This document shows positions 43,580 through 54,172 of a DNA stretch of 63,241 nt, in pieces (within the stretch, counting starts at the first letter, position 1; every line of letters begins with the position of its first letter). A program made the position numbers and the translations under genes. A model generated the notes under the pieces. That model did no database searches. It saw only the letters and a list, made by a program, of their open reading frames with translations, and was not told the origin of the DNA. The DNA is from Planctomycetales bacterium (GTDB lineage Bacteria; Planctomycetota; Planctomycetia; Pirellulales; Lacipirellulaceae). The stretch lies in the NCBI GenBank assembly GCA_020427145.1, contig JAGQOU010000041.1, forward strand, positions 1 through 63,241, in the 5' to 3' direction.

Positions 43580-44158
43580 TCACCCCGGCGAACCCGCGTA
43601 CAGCTTGCCCAATCGGCCGCGGAGTTCCTCCCACGATTGCTGCATCGTGCGGGCGTCGTGATCGTCGAGACAGCCGGTCAACTTCTCGTCGACGCTGCGC
43701 AGTCGCGCGCTGACGATCCGCAGCAGATTGCACGCCAGGCGACACGCCAACCGCGGCTGAGCGTCCACTAGGTCGGTGAAGTCTTCGCCCCGCAGTCGCA
43801 GCGTGCGGACCGACGTCTTGGCCCGCACGGTGGCCACATGCAAATCGGGCGTCAGCAGCGTCATCTCGCCGAACACGTCCAAGGGCTTCAGCACCGCCAG
43901 CGAGACCGGCGCGGCGGGCGACCCCTCGGCGGGCTCCTTCACGACCTCGCATTCGCCAGCCAGCACCATCCACACGTTCCGCGTGGCGGCGCCTTGCTGC
44001 ACGATCACCTCGCCGGCGACAAAATCCTGGCTGGTCATGATCCGCACCAGCGCATTGCGTTCCGCTTCGCTGAGATCGGCGAACAGCCGGGCGTCGTGCG
44101 TCTCGACGACCAACGAATTGATGAGGATGCCGCTGTCGGCTGTTGAAGGATAATCCAT
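43580..44158 (-). CDS. Cyclic nucleotide-binding-like domain protein without HTH
   Basis: A 192-residue protein with a cNMP-binding beta-roll: LFADLSEAERNALVRI, FVAGEVIVQQGAATRNVWMV and LDVFGEMTLLTPDLHVATVR. The phosphate-binding cassette has FGE but the usual Arg position reads His (LHVAT), so nucleotide binding is doubtful. The C-terminal helices (about 130-190) have no helix-turn-helix, so it is not a Crp/Fnr transcription factor as it stands. ATG 44158 is chosen; an in-frame start at 44197 adds a basic leader. It is the last gene of a reverse run after ALDH. Confidence 0.8.
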   Translation of the reverse strand: MDYPSTADSGILINSLVVETHDARLFADLSEAERNALVRIMTSQDFVAGEVIVQQGAATRNVWMVLAGECEVVKEPAEGSPAAPVSLAVLKPLDVFGEMTLLTPDLHVATVRAKTSVRTLRLRGEDFTDLVDAQPRLACRLACNLLRIVSARLRSVDEKLTGCLDDHDARTMQQSWEELRGRLGKLYAGSPG

Positions 44159-44287
44159 GGCGGGCCTCCCGGGGTTCAGGGCTCGCGGCGACTTCATTTC
44201 ATTATACCGCCCGGCGGTGAAAAGGCCGCGCAGCTCGCGACGAAGCGAAGTAGAACGCCGAGCAAGACTCCGCGAGGGGGTGATGGT

Positions 44288-44322
44288 CTGGGGGCTCCGC
44301 TGCGCTCCGTCCCCAGGCGCCC
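44288..44322 (-). repeat. Dispersed GC-rich repeat, copy D
   Basis: CTGGGGGCTCCGCTGCGCTC, continuing CGTCCCCAGG, in the 189-nt gap between the ALDH and cNMP-domain genes. It is the reverse complement form of the repeat at 54055, 56747 and 57017. Confidence 0.65.
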
Positions 44323-44347
44323 AACTCCCGATGCATGTCGCCGCAAG

Positions 44348-45787
44348 TCACTTCGCGTGCGGGTCGCGGATCACCAGCAGCCGCACTTCGGTCATATCTT
44401 CAATCGCCCAGCGGACGCCCTCGCGGCCCAGGCCGCTGTCCTTCACGCCGCCGTAGGGCATGTGGTCGACGCGCCAACTGGGCACGTCGCCAATCACCAC
44501 GCCCCCCACCTCCAGTTCGTCCCACGCCTGCTGGGCCTTGTAAAGGTCGCGGGTAAAGACGCCTGCCTGCAGGCCGAACTCGCTGGCGTTCACCTCCGCC
44601 AACGCCGCCGAGAAGTCGCTGAACTTGCTCAGCACGGCCACCGGCCCAAACGCCTCCTCGGCGCACACCGGCAACTCCGGCGGCACGTCTTCCAACAAGG
44701 TCGCGGGCAACAGCGCCCCGTCGCGGGGGCCGCCGCACAGTCGATGACCGCCGGCGGCGAGGGCTTGCTCGATCCATCCCTCCAATCGCTCGGCCTCGCC
44801 GGCGCTGATCATCGGGCCGATGAAGGTCTCTTCGTCGCGCGGGTCGCCGGCTTTCAGCTTCTCGGTCGCGGCGACCAGCTTGTCACGCACCGTGTCGTAA
44901 ATGCGCTCGTGAATGAGAATCCGCTGCACGCCGATGCAGCTCTGACCCGATTGGTAAAAGGCGCCGATCACCAGCCGCGCCACCGCGTCGTCCAGATCGG
45001 CGTCCTCGTCGACAATGCACGCCGCGTTGCCGCCCAGTTCCAGCACGACCTTCTTCTTGCCAGCGCGAGCCTTCAGATCCCACCCCACCGCCGGCGAGCC
45101 CGTGAAGCTCAGCAGCTTGAGCCGCTCGTCCGTGGTGAACAGGTCGGCCCCGTCGCGGTGACAGGGCAAAATCGAAAACGCGCCCGCCGGCAGATCGGTT
45201 TCCGCGAGCACCTCGCCAATGGCCAATGCCCCCAGCGGCGTGCGGCTGGCCGGCTTCAACACGAACGGGCACCCCGCCGCGATCGCCGGCGCGATCTTGT
45301 GGGCCGCAAGGTTCAACGGAAAGTTGAACGGCGAAATAAACGAACACGGCCCCACCGGCACGCGCTGCCACATGCCCCGGTAACCGCGAGCGCGCGGCGA
45401 GATTTCCAGATTGAGCACCTCGCCGTTGATGCGCACCGACTCTTCGGCGGCGATCTTGAAGGTATCGATCAGCCGCGCGACCTCGCCGCGGCTGTCCTTG
45501 ATGGGCTTGCCCGCCTCGGCGCACAACATCGTGGCGAGCTCTTCGCGACGCTCGGCGAATCGCTGCACGCAATGCTCCAGCACGCGCTGCCGCTCGTAGG
45601 GCGGCAGCCGCCGCATGGATTCGGCGGCGGCCGTCGCGGCGGAAATGGCCTGGTCAATCGCTGCGGCGTCGGCGATGGCGACTCTGGCGATTGTTTCGCC
45701 GGTGTACTTGTCGGCCACTTCCAAATCGCCGTTGGGGGCCGCCGGCTTGCTGGCGAGAAAGTACGGCTGGGCGGTCAATTCAGTCAT
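44348..45787 (-). CDS. NAD(P)-dependent aldehyde dehydrogenase
   Basis: ALDH superfamily enzyme of 479 residues oxidising an aldehyde to its acid. Catalytic residues are visible: N155 in SPFNFPLN, K178 in LKPASRTP, E250 in LELGGNAA and nucleophile C284 in SGQSCIGVQRI. Overall pattern resembles lactaldehyde/phosphonoacetaldehyde-type ALDHs. ATG 45787 is used because family alignment begins there; an upstream in-frame start overlaps the alsS stop. It lies 89 nt downstream of alsS, which suggests co-transcription. The physiological aldehyde is unknown. Confidence 0.92.
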   Translation of the reverse strand: MTELTAQPYFLASKPAAPNGDLEVADKYTGETIARVAIADAAAIDQAISAATAAAESMRRLPPYERQRVLEHCVQRFAERREELATMLCAEAGKPIKDSRGEVARLIDTFKIAAEESVRINGEVLNLEISPRARGYRGMWQRVPVGPCSFISPFNFPLNLAAHKIAPAIAAGCPFVLKPASRTPLGALAIGEVLAETDLPAGAFSILPCHRDGADLFTTDERLKLLSFTGSPAVGWDLKARAGKKKVVLELGGNAACIVDEDADLDDAVARLVIGAFYQSGQSCIGVQRILIHERIYDTVRDKLVAATEKLKAGDPRDEETFIGPMISAGEAERLEGWIEQALAAGGHRLCGGPRDGALLPATLLEDVPPELPVCAEEAFGPVAVLSKFSDFSAALAEVNASEFGLQAGVFTRDLYKAQQAWDELEVGGVVIGDVPSWRVDHMPYGGVKDSGLGREGVRWAIEDMTEVRLLVIRDPHAK

Positions 45788-45876
45788 GATGATGCATTTC
45801 AGGAAAGACGTGCCAGGGAAGACGCGGACGTGAGAGTCGAGCTCGCCGCCGCATTGCGACGTCGAGATGCAACGGC

Positions 45877-47526
<1,650 letters not shown>

Positions 47527-47601
47527 GGCGGCAATCTTTCCGATGCGGGGCGGCGGCCTTGGGCCTTCATTCAAGCCGTTGATCGCCGGCCGTCAAGGCG
47601 G

Positions 47602-48957
47602 TCACACGGCGCCGTACGCCAGCATCGCGTCGGCCACCTTCACAAACCCCGCAATATTGGCGCCGCGCGCGTAATTCACGCAGCCGTTGCCATCGCTGGC
47701 GTAGTGGACGCATTGGTCGTGGATGTCGCGCATGATGCCCTTGAGCCGCTGGTCGACCTCGTCGCGGCTCCACGAGATGCGCAGCGCGTTCTGACTCTGC
47801 TCGAGCCCGCTCACGGCAACCCCGCCGGCGTTGGCGGCTTTGCCGGGCGCATACAGCACGTTTGCCGCCAGCAGCAAATCGGTTCCTTCCGCCTGCACGG
47901 GCATATTGGCGCCCTCGCACAATGCGACCAGGCCGTTGTCGAGCAAGTGCTGCACGTCCTCGGCGGTCACTTCGTTTTGCGTCGCGCAGGGCAGGGCGAT
48001 TTCGCAAGGCACGCCCCAGGGGCGGCGGTCGGCGTAGAACTCAGCCGACTTGAACTTCTGGGCATACTCGCTGATTCGCCCGCGACGCACTTCCTTCAGG
48101 TCTTTCACGAAGGCCAACTTCTCGGCGTCGATCCCCTGCCGATCGTGGATGAACCCGTCCGAGTCGGAAAGCGTGAGCACCTTGGCGCCCAACTCGATCG
48201 CTTTCTCAGCGGCGTAGATGGCCACGTTGCCGCTGCCGGAGATCGCGACCGACTTGCCCGCCATGCCGTCGCCGCGGTGGTGAAGCATGTTCTGGCAAAA
48301 GTAGACGCAGCCATAGCCGGTCGCTTCGGTCCGCACCAAACTGCCGCCGAACGACAACCCCTTCCCGGTGAGCGTGCCGACGAATCGATTGGCCAACCGT
48401 TTGTACTGTCCGAACAGGTAGCTGATTTCGCGTTGGCCCACGCCGATATCGCCGGCGGGGATGTCGGTGTCTTCGCCGATGTGACGATACAGTTCGGTCA
48501 TCATCGACTGGCAAAACCGCATCACCTCGTGATCGCTCTTGCCCTTGGGATTGAAATTGGCGCCCCCTTTGGCCCCTCCCATCGGCAAGCCGGTGAGGCT
48601 GTTCTTCAGCACTTGTTCGAAGCCGAGAAACTTCAGCACGCTTTGCGTCACGTCCGTGTGAAACCGCAACCCGCCCTTGTACGGGCCGATCGAATTGTTG
48701 AACTGCACGCGCCAAGCGCGGTTCGCGCGAAAATTGCCGTCATCGTCCTCCCAAGTCACCCGAAAAATCACGATGCGGTCGGGCTCGGTCATCCTTTCGA
48801 GGATCTGATCTTGCCGGTACTTCTCGTGCTCATTGACGAATGGAATGACAGTCTGAACGACTTCGCGGACCGCCTGGTGAAACTCCACTTCATTGGGATT
48901 GCGTTTTTCCAACCCCGACATGAATTCGTCGAGATCGTAGGGGGGCGTACTGGCCAT
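47602..48957 (-). CDS. gdhA: NADP-type glutamate dehydrogenase
   Basis: Hexameric-type glutamate dehydrogenase of 451 residues interconverting 2-oxoglutarate plus ammonia and glutamate. PYKGGLRFHTDV, LPMGGAKGGANFNPKGKS with catalytic K130, and PAGDIGVGQREISYLFGQYK are the substrate domain; VAISGSGNVAIYAAEKA and LSDSDGFIHD are the dinucleotide-binding fold, and the end SGLEQSQNALRISWS is typical for GdhA. ATG 48957 matches the family N-terminus. It is the first gene of a same-strand series with alsS and ALDH (75- and 89-nt gaps). Confidence 0.96.
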   Translation of the reverse strand: MASTPPYDLDEFMSGLEKRNPNEVEFHQAVREVVQTVIPFVNEHEKYRQDQILERMTEPDRIVIFRVTWEDDDGNFRANRAWRVQFNNSIGPYKGGLRFHTDVTQSVLKFLGFEQVLKNSLTGLPMGGAKGGANFNPKGKSDHEVMRFCQSMMTELYRHIGEDTDIPAGDIGVGQREISYLFGQYKRLANRFVGTLTGKGLSFGGSLVRTEATGYGCVYFCQNMLHHRGDGMAGKSVAISGSGNVAIYAAEKAIELGAKVLTLSDSDGFIHDRQGIDAEKLAFVKDLKEVRRGRISEYAQKFKSAEFYADRRPWGVPCEIALPCATQNEVTAEDVQHLLDNGLVALCEGANMPVQAEGTDLLLAANVLYAPGKAANAGGVAVSGLEQSQNALRISWSRDEVDQRLKGIMRDIHDQCVHYASDGNGCVNYARGANIAGFVKVADAMLAYGAV

Positions 48958-49357
48958 GGCGTGCTGAGATTCCCTGGGGTGCAGACTGCCGGGAAGCCTC
49001 TCCGGCGGCAAGAATTATAGCCGCCCAGTCGCCGCGATTGCCGGTTCAATCGCCGCGACGGCGGCCGCGGATCGCCACGGTCGATTCTCGGGGCCCACGT
49101 ACGGGGTCGCAAGTCGCCCGGGAGACGCCCCGCGGGCAATATCGACTTACGGCAAGCCCCACCGGTCGCCACGGGCGCACCTTTTGAGTTACGATAGGTC
49201 AATCGTCGGCCGTTCGTTGCCGACGCCCACTCTTCTCCGTTGGTTTCCCCGCACGCAGCTCTGCACGGAATCCCAGTCGGCACGCCTCTCCCGCCGGATT
49301 GGAAGCCTAAGTACCAGCACCGCCAACGCACTCAACTCCTCGACCCGGAACTTCGCC
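48958..49357. other. Divergent intergenic region
   Basis: Lies between reverse gdhA and the forward exported-protein gene, so promoters for both are expected. No coding sequence or repeat is supported. Confidence 0.4.
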
Positions 49358-50800
49358 ATGATTCACCGTACGCCTCCACTCACGCTTCGCATGTTGACGA
49401 TCCTCTCTGCACTCGCAGGGTTCCTGCCGGTCGTCGCAGCGGGCGACGGATTTGACGATCTGGCGAGCTGCATTCCGGCGGACGCGAACGCGTTGATTCT
49501 GATCGACGTCGAGAAAACCCTCCAAGCTCCCGTGGCGCAACAGCAAGGTTGGGGTCGCACTCTGGAAGCAGCCTATGTCGAGCGCCCCGTGTTCCTGCCG
49601 CCCGAGGCGACGAAGCTCGCCATTGGCGGACGCCTGGATTTTCGCAACGACTTTGTCCCCATGTGGGAAGTCGCGGTGATCGAGACGCCCGCAGCCGTTG
49701 CGATGCGCTCGCTGGCCATGCGAGATCGCGGCTATGTCGAAACCGTCAACGGCGCCGAGACGGCCTGGACGGCAGCCAACACCGCCTATTTTCAATTGCC
49801 CAACAACGTGCTGGGGGTCGTCGCCCGGGCGGAACGACAGTTCGTCTCGCGCGTCATCGGGCAGGCGCAGAACGCCGCCCCCGCGTCGCTGTCTGAGTAC
49901 CTGCAGCAGGCGCTCAAACTCGTCAACGACCGCGTGCAGATCTTGTTTATGATCGACCTGACCGACGCCGCGTCGCCGCGTCGCATGGAGGATCGTTTGC
50001 GGCAGGCGTCGTGGTTCAAGCCGTCCGACGGCGACCCCGCAGTCCTCGCCAAACTGCTGGCCGGCGTTCGCGGCGCAGCCCTACGAGTTGCGGTCGGCAG
50101 CGATTGCCAGTGTCAATTGCAGGTGGACTTCCGCGACGACGTGTCGTCTCACGAAAAGATCGTCAAAGACGCGCTGCTGCAAACGCTGGCGGAATTGGGA
50201 ATGGCCACCGACGAACTGGCCAAGTGGTCGTTTTCCGCAAAAGGGCGCCAACTGCTGGCGCAAGGAAAGCTTTCGACTGACGGCCAGCGGCGGCTTTTCT
50301 CGGTGCTCGAAATCCCGCCCACTGATCTCAATCCCGCGGGCGATGCCGGCAACAGCGAACCGTCGGAAAGCGAACGCCGCGAACGCTCGCTCGTTTATTT
50401 CGCCTCCACCGAGGAGCTGCTCAAGGATCTGCGAAGCGGCTTGAAGGACTCGAAAGCCACGTCGGCCTGGATGGAACGCTACGCGCGGCGGATTGACGAC
50501 CTGCCGGTGCTGTACGTCGATGACGAATTGCTCGAATACGGCGACAAGCTGGCCGAAACGCTGCGGATCATGTCGCTGTCGAAGCGGCAGGCTGGCATCC
50601 GCAGCGGCGTGCGACGATCTGAAGGGGCGGGCTATTACTACGACTACGACGCCTATGAGCGAAACGCCCAGGCTTCAGCCGCCAAACGGCAGGAAATGGC
50701 CGTCGCCTCCGACGCCGTCGTCGAGGGCTGGCGCCTCATCGACGACGCCACCGCGGACGTCCGTCGTAAAATGACGCAAAAGTATCAGGCCGAGTTCTGA
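49358..50800 (+). CDS. Exported hypothetical protein, 480 aa
   Basis: A signal peptide (about 1-28, TILSALAGFLPVVAAGD) precedes a long domain of unknown type with lines such as FDDLASCIPADANALILIDV, KLAIGGRLDF and AELGMATDELAKWSFSAKGR. The phrase pattern of an N-terminal D-x-hydrophobic-x-PADANALxxID resembles DUF3352-like secreted proteins, but this is only a suggestion. ATG 49358 is chosen as the start of the signal peptide. The C-terminus holds a Tyr-rich patch (GYYYDYDAYE). Converges on the chemoreceptor gene. Confidence 0.78.
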   Translation: MIHRTPPLTLRMLTILSALAGFLPVVAAGDGFDDLASCIPADANALILIDVEKTLQAPVAQQQGWGRTLEAAYVERPVFLPPEATKLAIGGRLDFRNDFVPMWEVAVIETPAAVAMRSLAMRDRGYVETVNGAETAWTAANTAYFQLPNNVLGVVARAERQFVSRVIGQAQNAAPASLSEYLQQALKLVNDRVQILFMIDLTDAASPRRMEDRLRQASWFKPSDGDPAVLAKLLAGVRGAALRVAVGSDCQCQLQVDFRDDVSSHEKIVKDALLQTLAELGMATDELAKWSFSAKGRQLLAQGKLSTDGQRRLFSVLEIPPTDLNPAGDAGNSEPSESERRERSLVYFASTEELLKDLRSGLKDSKATSAWMERYARRIDDLPVLYVDDELLEYGDKLAETLRIMSLSKRQAGIRSGVRRSEGAGYYYDYDAYERNAQASAAKRQEMAVASDAVVEGWRLIDDATADVRRKMTQKYQAEF

Positions 50801-50837
50801 ACGACTCCGGCCGTTCACTGACGCATGCGTTGCGAGA

Positions 50838-52187
50838 CTAAGACGCCGATGCCGCGAGTCGCTCCAGCTCGTCCAGACTGGCGAACAGCTTTGCGCTGAG
50901 CTGCGGGAATCCGCCGAGTCGCTCGGCGGCCGTGCGCAGTTCACCCGTCTGATACAGTTCGAAGATTTCGCGAGCCAGCGCATGCACGGCGGCGTGTTGC
51001 GGTTCGATTTGCCGAAACACGGGCAGATGTCCGAACCGTTCTTGCCCGTCGCCGCAGTACCACTTGCCGAACGCGCACTGCGTATGATCGGCCAGTTCGC
51101 TGGTGGCCAGCTTGCGTTTGCCGGCGAGCATTTCGGCCAGTTTCACCCGCCATTGCCCGTGAGCCGAACGAATGCCAGTGGCGTCGAACGGCTTCTTGGG
51201 CAAGGGGAACTCATTGCCAGCCGCATGCAGCCGGGCGACGTCGGCCAGCAGCGTCGTGCTGGCGTCTTGCGACATGCCCACGCTGTGGTTGGCGTTGTCC
51301 AGCGCCGTGTTGATTGTCTGCAGACTCTTGGAAATCTCCTGACACGCGGTGGCGCTGTAGTTCACGCTTTCGCTGACGGCCGTACTGGCAGTGGCGGCCT
51401 CGGCGATATTCTTGGCGATTTCACCAGTCGCCGTGCGTTGTTCCACGATGGCTGACGAGATCACCTGCGAGAACTGCCGCGCTCGATCCGTCGACTCCCT
51501 GATCTTTTCAATCGCTTCGACCACTTCGTGCGTCCGGCCCTGCATGCCGGCGATCTGAGTTCGCACGCCGCCCGCGGCCTCGGCTGTTTGCCGGGCCAGT
51601 TCCTTCACTTCGTTGGCGACCACGGCGAACCCTCGCCCCGCTTCGCCGGCCCGCGCCGCTTCCAAGGTGGCGTTGAGCGCCAGCAACTTGGTTTGTCCCG
51701 CAATGTCTTCAATCACTTGCAGCACGCGACCGATCGAGTCGGCGGCCTTGCCGAGTTCAGCCGCCGCGGCGCCGCTGTTGGCAGCGAGTTCCGCCGCGTT
51801 GCGAGTTTCCTCAGCCGAGCGTTCGGCGTTCGTGGCGGCCTCGCCAATCGCCGTCGACATCTGCTCGGCGGCCGAGGCGACCGACTTGGTCGTCGCCGAC
51901 ATCTGTTCGGCCGACGACGCGATCGTGTGCATCGTCGTGGTGAGTTCTTCGGTGGCCGCGGCCACTTGATTCGACTCGGCGGACATCTCCGCCAACTCGA
52001 CCGCGATCTGATTCGCCGAGGAGGCTAACTCAATCGACGCGGTGTCGAGTCTGCCGGTCGCGGCGACAACTGTCGTCAGTGAACGAATGAGGTCTCCGTC
52101 CAAGGCGGCAACGGGCTCGCTCAGCGAGGGCGGCGATTGCACGACCGTATCGATAGTCGACATGGTTGGTGAGGCAAGAGTAGCCAT
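50838..52187 (-). CDS. Soluble methyl-accepting chemotaxis protein with C-terminal CZB domain
   Basis: A 449-residue cytoplasmic chemoreceptor. There is no transmembrane segment. The coiled-coil signalling hairpin contains [20 protein letters not shown] followed by [21 protein letters not shown], the kinase-contact tip. The C-terminal CZB (zinc-binding) domain, about 350-425, has [24 protein letters not shown] and [10 protein letters not shown] with the His-Cys-His-His ligand set. CZB receptors sense zinc or hypochlorite in other bacteria. AGGGAG lies 6 nt before ATG 52187. No che genes are in the window. Confidence 0.94.
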   Translation of the reverse strand: MATLASPTMSTIDTVVQSPPSLSEPVAALDGDLIRSLTTVVAATGRLDTASIELASSANQIAVELAEMSAESNQVAAATEELTTTMHTIASSAEQMSATTKSVASAAEQMSTAIGEAATNAERSAEETRNAAELAANSGAAAAELGKAADSIGRVLQVIEDIAGQTKLLALNATLEAARAGEAGRGFAVVANEVKELARQTAEAAGGVRTQIAGMQGRTHEVVEAIEKIRESTDRARQFSQVISSAIVEQRTATGEIAKNIAEAATASTAVSESVNYSATACQEISKSLQTINTALDNANHSVGMSQDASTTLLADVARLHAAGNEFPLPKKPFDATGIRSAHGQWRVKLAEMLAGKRKLATSELADHTQCAFGKWYCGDGQERFGHLPVFRQIEPQHAAVHALAREIFELYQTGELRTAAERLGGFPQLSAKLFASLDELERLAASAS

Positions 52188-52443
52188 TTCAAACTCCCTG
52201 CAAAATGTCGGGGCGAGCCGACTGTGTGGTCGTGTCGATTTGCTAGGCAACCGTAGGCCGCCCCGCTGTCGACGCCCCTGACCTGCGGAAAATCGCAGCG
52301 CTTTGCCCTCAACGCACAGTGATGTGAGCGGCCCCGCACATCGTCAAGAGGGTTGGCGACCCGAGAATCGATTCAACCGGCGCAGGCGAACCGCAGCGGG
52401 GCGCGAGTCGTCCAGCGGCAAGCGATTTGTGAACTCAACCTCG

Positions 52444-53916
52444 TCACTTCGTCGGCTCAATCGACTCCGCCCGCCGACGGTCCGCCGCGGCGCGCTGGCG
52501 GAATCCTAGCGCGTCGTGGGCGACGGCGCGCCCGCGCAGCGCCGCGGCGTGGTACGGATCGTACGCCACCGCATCGCTGTAGTCGTTGAGCGCCCGCGAC
52601 CACTGTTGCAGCCCTGCGTGCGCGTCGCCGCGCAGCGCGAGCAAGTCGGCGTCCTGCGGCAATTCGCGCAGGGCAAGCTGCACGTCGGCCAGCGCCGCCG
52701 GCCACCGCCGCTCGGCCAGAGACAGCCGCGCCCGCACTTCCAGCGCGTCGACGTCGACCGGGTCAATCGCGAGGGCGGCGTCGCAGTCGGCCTGCGCCCC
52801 GACGACATTCCCCTGCATCCAACGTGCGAGGCCGCGATGGGCGAGCGCCTCCTCGTCGGCCGGATTGCCTTGAAGCAGTTGAGAGAATATCCGTTCGGCG
52901 TCGGCGGCCCGCGGCGGGCGCGCGTCGAGGTGGCCCAGCGCCAACGTATAGAGCGCATCCGCTTCGGTCATCGAACTCAGAGCGCGCAATCGCGTTTGGT
53001 CGCGCTGACGCAACAGCTCGGCGTGCCGCTGGGCAATGATCTGGGCATCGACCGTCTCGCCCGCGGCGCCCCCCGCGGGGCGACCGTGCGGGCGGCGATG
53101 CACGCGGCGGGGCGTCGGTTCGGCGCCCTGTTGCTCAGCAAACGCCGCCGGGGCGAACCACTCCGCCGGGTCGAGTTGATAGAACCCGGCCAACAGTTCG
53201 TACAACTCGCCGTGACGTCGGCGCATCGCCTGCGGCAGCTCAAAGAAACACTCCGTCGCCACGGCGAAAAACTCCGCCCGGTTCGTGGCGCCGTAGTGAT
53301 CCAATAGCGTCGGCTCGCGCCGCCGGGCGCTGCCGGCCAACTGCAGAAACTCGCGCTCGGCCACCTCCTGCCACTTGGCCGCGCGCCGGCGGTCGCTCCA
53401 CGCCGGCGTGCCGTCCATGTCGTCCAGCAGGCCGTCGACATGGTGAGCCAGCTCGTGCAGGATGACGTTGCGTCCCGGCGCTCGGCCCGCCAACTCGCGG
53501 CGGACCGTGGCCCACGACAGCAGCACCGGTCCCCGTTGAAACGCCACGCCCTCGGCGGGAAAATCCGGCAAAGCCGTGTAGCGTTCCACCCGCTCGGGGT
53601 CGAAGCGAATCGTCCGCGGGTAGATGATCACCGTGGCAAGCTTGTCGTAGAAATACGGCTCGTCGTAGCCGCATGCCATGAGCCCGGCGTGCCCCGCCAC
53701 CGTCACCCGCATTTCGTCGGTCACCTCGGTCCCGGCGCCCACCCAGTCCTTCTCGGCGACAAACACCTGCACGATTTGTCGCACGCGTCGCTGGCGCTCG
53801 ACCGACAACTGCGGAAATTGCCGCACGGTGCTGCGCAGCGTCTGCTCCCACGCATCAGAAAAGTCTGCCGCCAGCAGCGCCCGCCGTCGTCGTCCGCGAA
53901 ACCAACTGCCGAACAT
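52444..53916 (-). CDS. MtfA-like zinc peptidase fused to TPR domain
   Basis: A 490-residue cytoplasmic protein. Residues 1-255 match the MtfA (Mlc titration factor) family: the zinc helix VILHELAHHVDGLL (H154, E155, H158) and TNRAEFFAVATECFFELP supplying a further acidic ligand. Residues about 320-490 are tetratricopeptide repeats (ALAHRGLARWMQGNVVGAQADCDAALAIDP in outline, then ALRGRAVAHDALGFRQRAAA). E. coli MtfA is about 265 residues and lacks TPRs, so this is a fusion. MtfA acts on the glucose repressor Mlc in E. coli; the target here is unknown. It lies 256 nt downstream of the coiled-coil gene on the same strand. Confidence 0.88.
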   Translation of the reverse strand: MFGSWFRGRRRRALLAADFSDAWEQTLRSTVRQFPQLSVERQRRVRQIVQVFVAEKDWVGAGTEVTDEMRVTVAGHAGLMACGYDEPYFYDKLATVIIYPRTIRFDPERVERYTALPDFPAEGVAFQRGPVLLSWATVRRELAGRAPGRNVILHELAHHVDGLLDDMDGTPAWSDRRRAAKWQEVAEREFLQLAGSARRREPTLLDHYGATNRAEFFAVATECFFELPQAMRRRHGELYELLAGFYQLDPAEWFAPAAFAEQQGAEPTPRRVHRRPHGRPAGGAAGETVDAQIIAQRHAELLRQRDQTRLRALSSMTEADALYTLALGHLDARPPRAADAERIFSQLLQGNPADEEALAHRGLARWMQGNVVGAQADCDAALAIDPVDVDALEVRARLSLAERRWPAALADVQLALRELPQDADLLALRGDAHAGLQQWSRALNDYSDAVAYDPYHAAALRGRAVAHDALGFRQRAAADRRRAESIEPTK

Positions 53917-54054
53917 GTGAGAACCACCGCGGACAGAGAAATCAATGGATCATGGCGTGGTATCCGAACACAACGCGAGCAGTCTGCGTTCCACTCCGCA
54001 GAAGCCCTCGCCCCCAACCGCCGCCGGGTCGTAATGCCGATTGAACCCCACAGA

Positions 54055-54130
54055 GGGTGGCTGGGGACGGAGCGAAGCGAAGCCTCCAGGATTTCCGCTG
54101 GGGGCTCCCGGTGGTCGTCCCCAGCCACCC
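54055..54130. repeat. Dispersed GC-rich repeat, copy A: complete 76-bp palindrome
   Basis: GGGTGGCTGGGGACG at 54055-54069 is the exact reverse complement of 54116-54130, and the inner parts AGCCTCCAG and CTGGGGGCT also nearly pair. The whole forms a long hairpin in the gap between the MtfA-TPR and coiled-coil genes. Each half matches the single copies at 44288, 56747 and 57017. Confidence 0.75.
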
Positions 54131-54172
54131 CACACTCGCGGACCAACAGTCTTCCCGACTCGCCCCCGGCCG

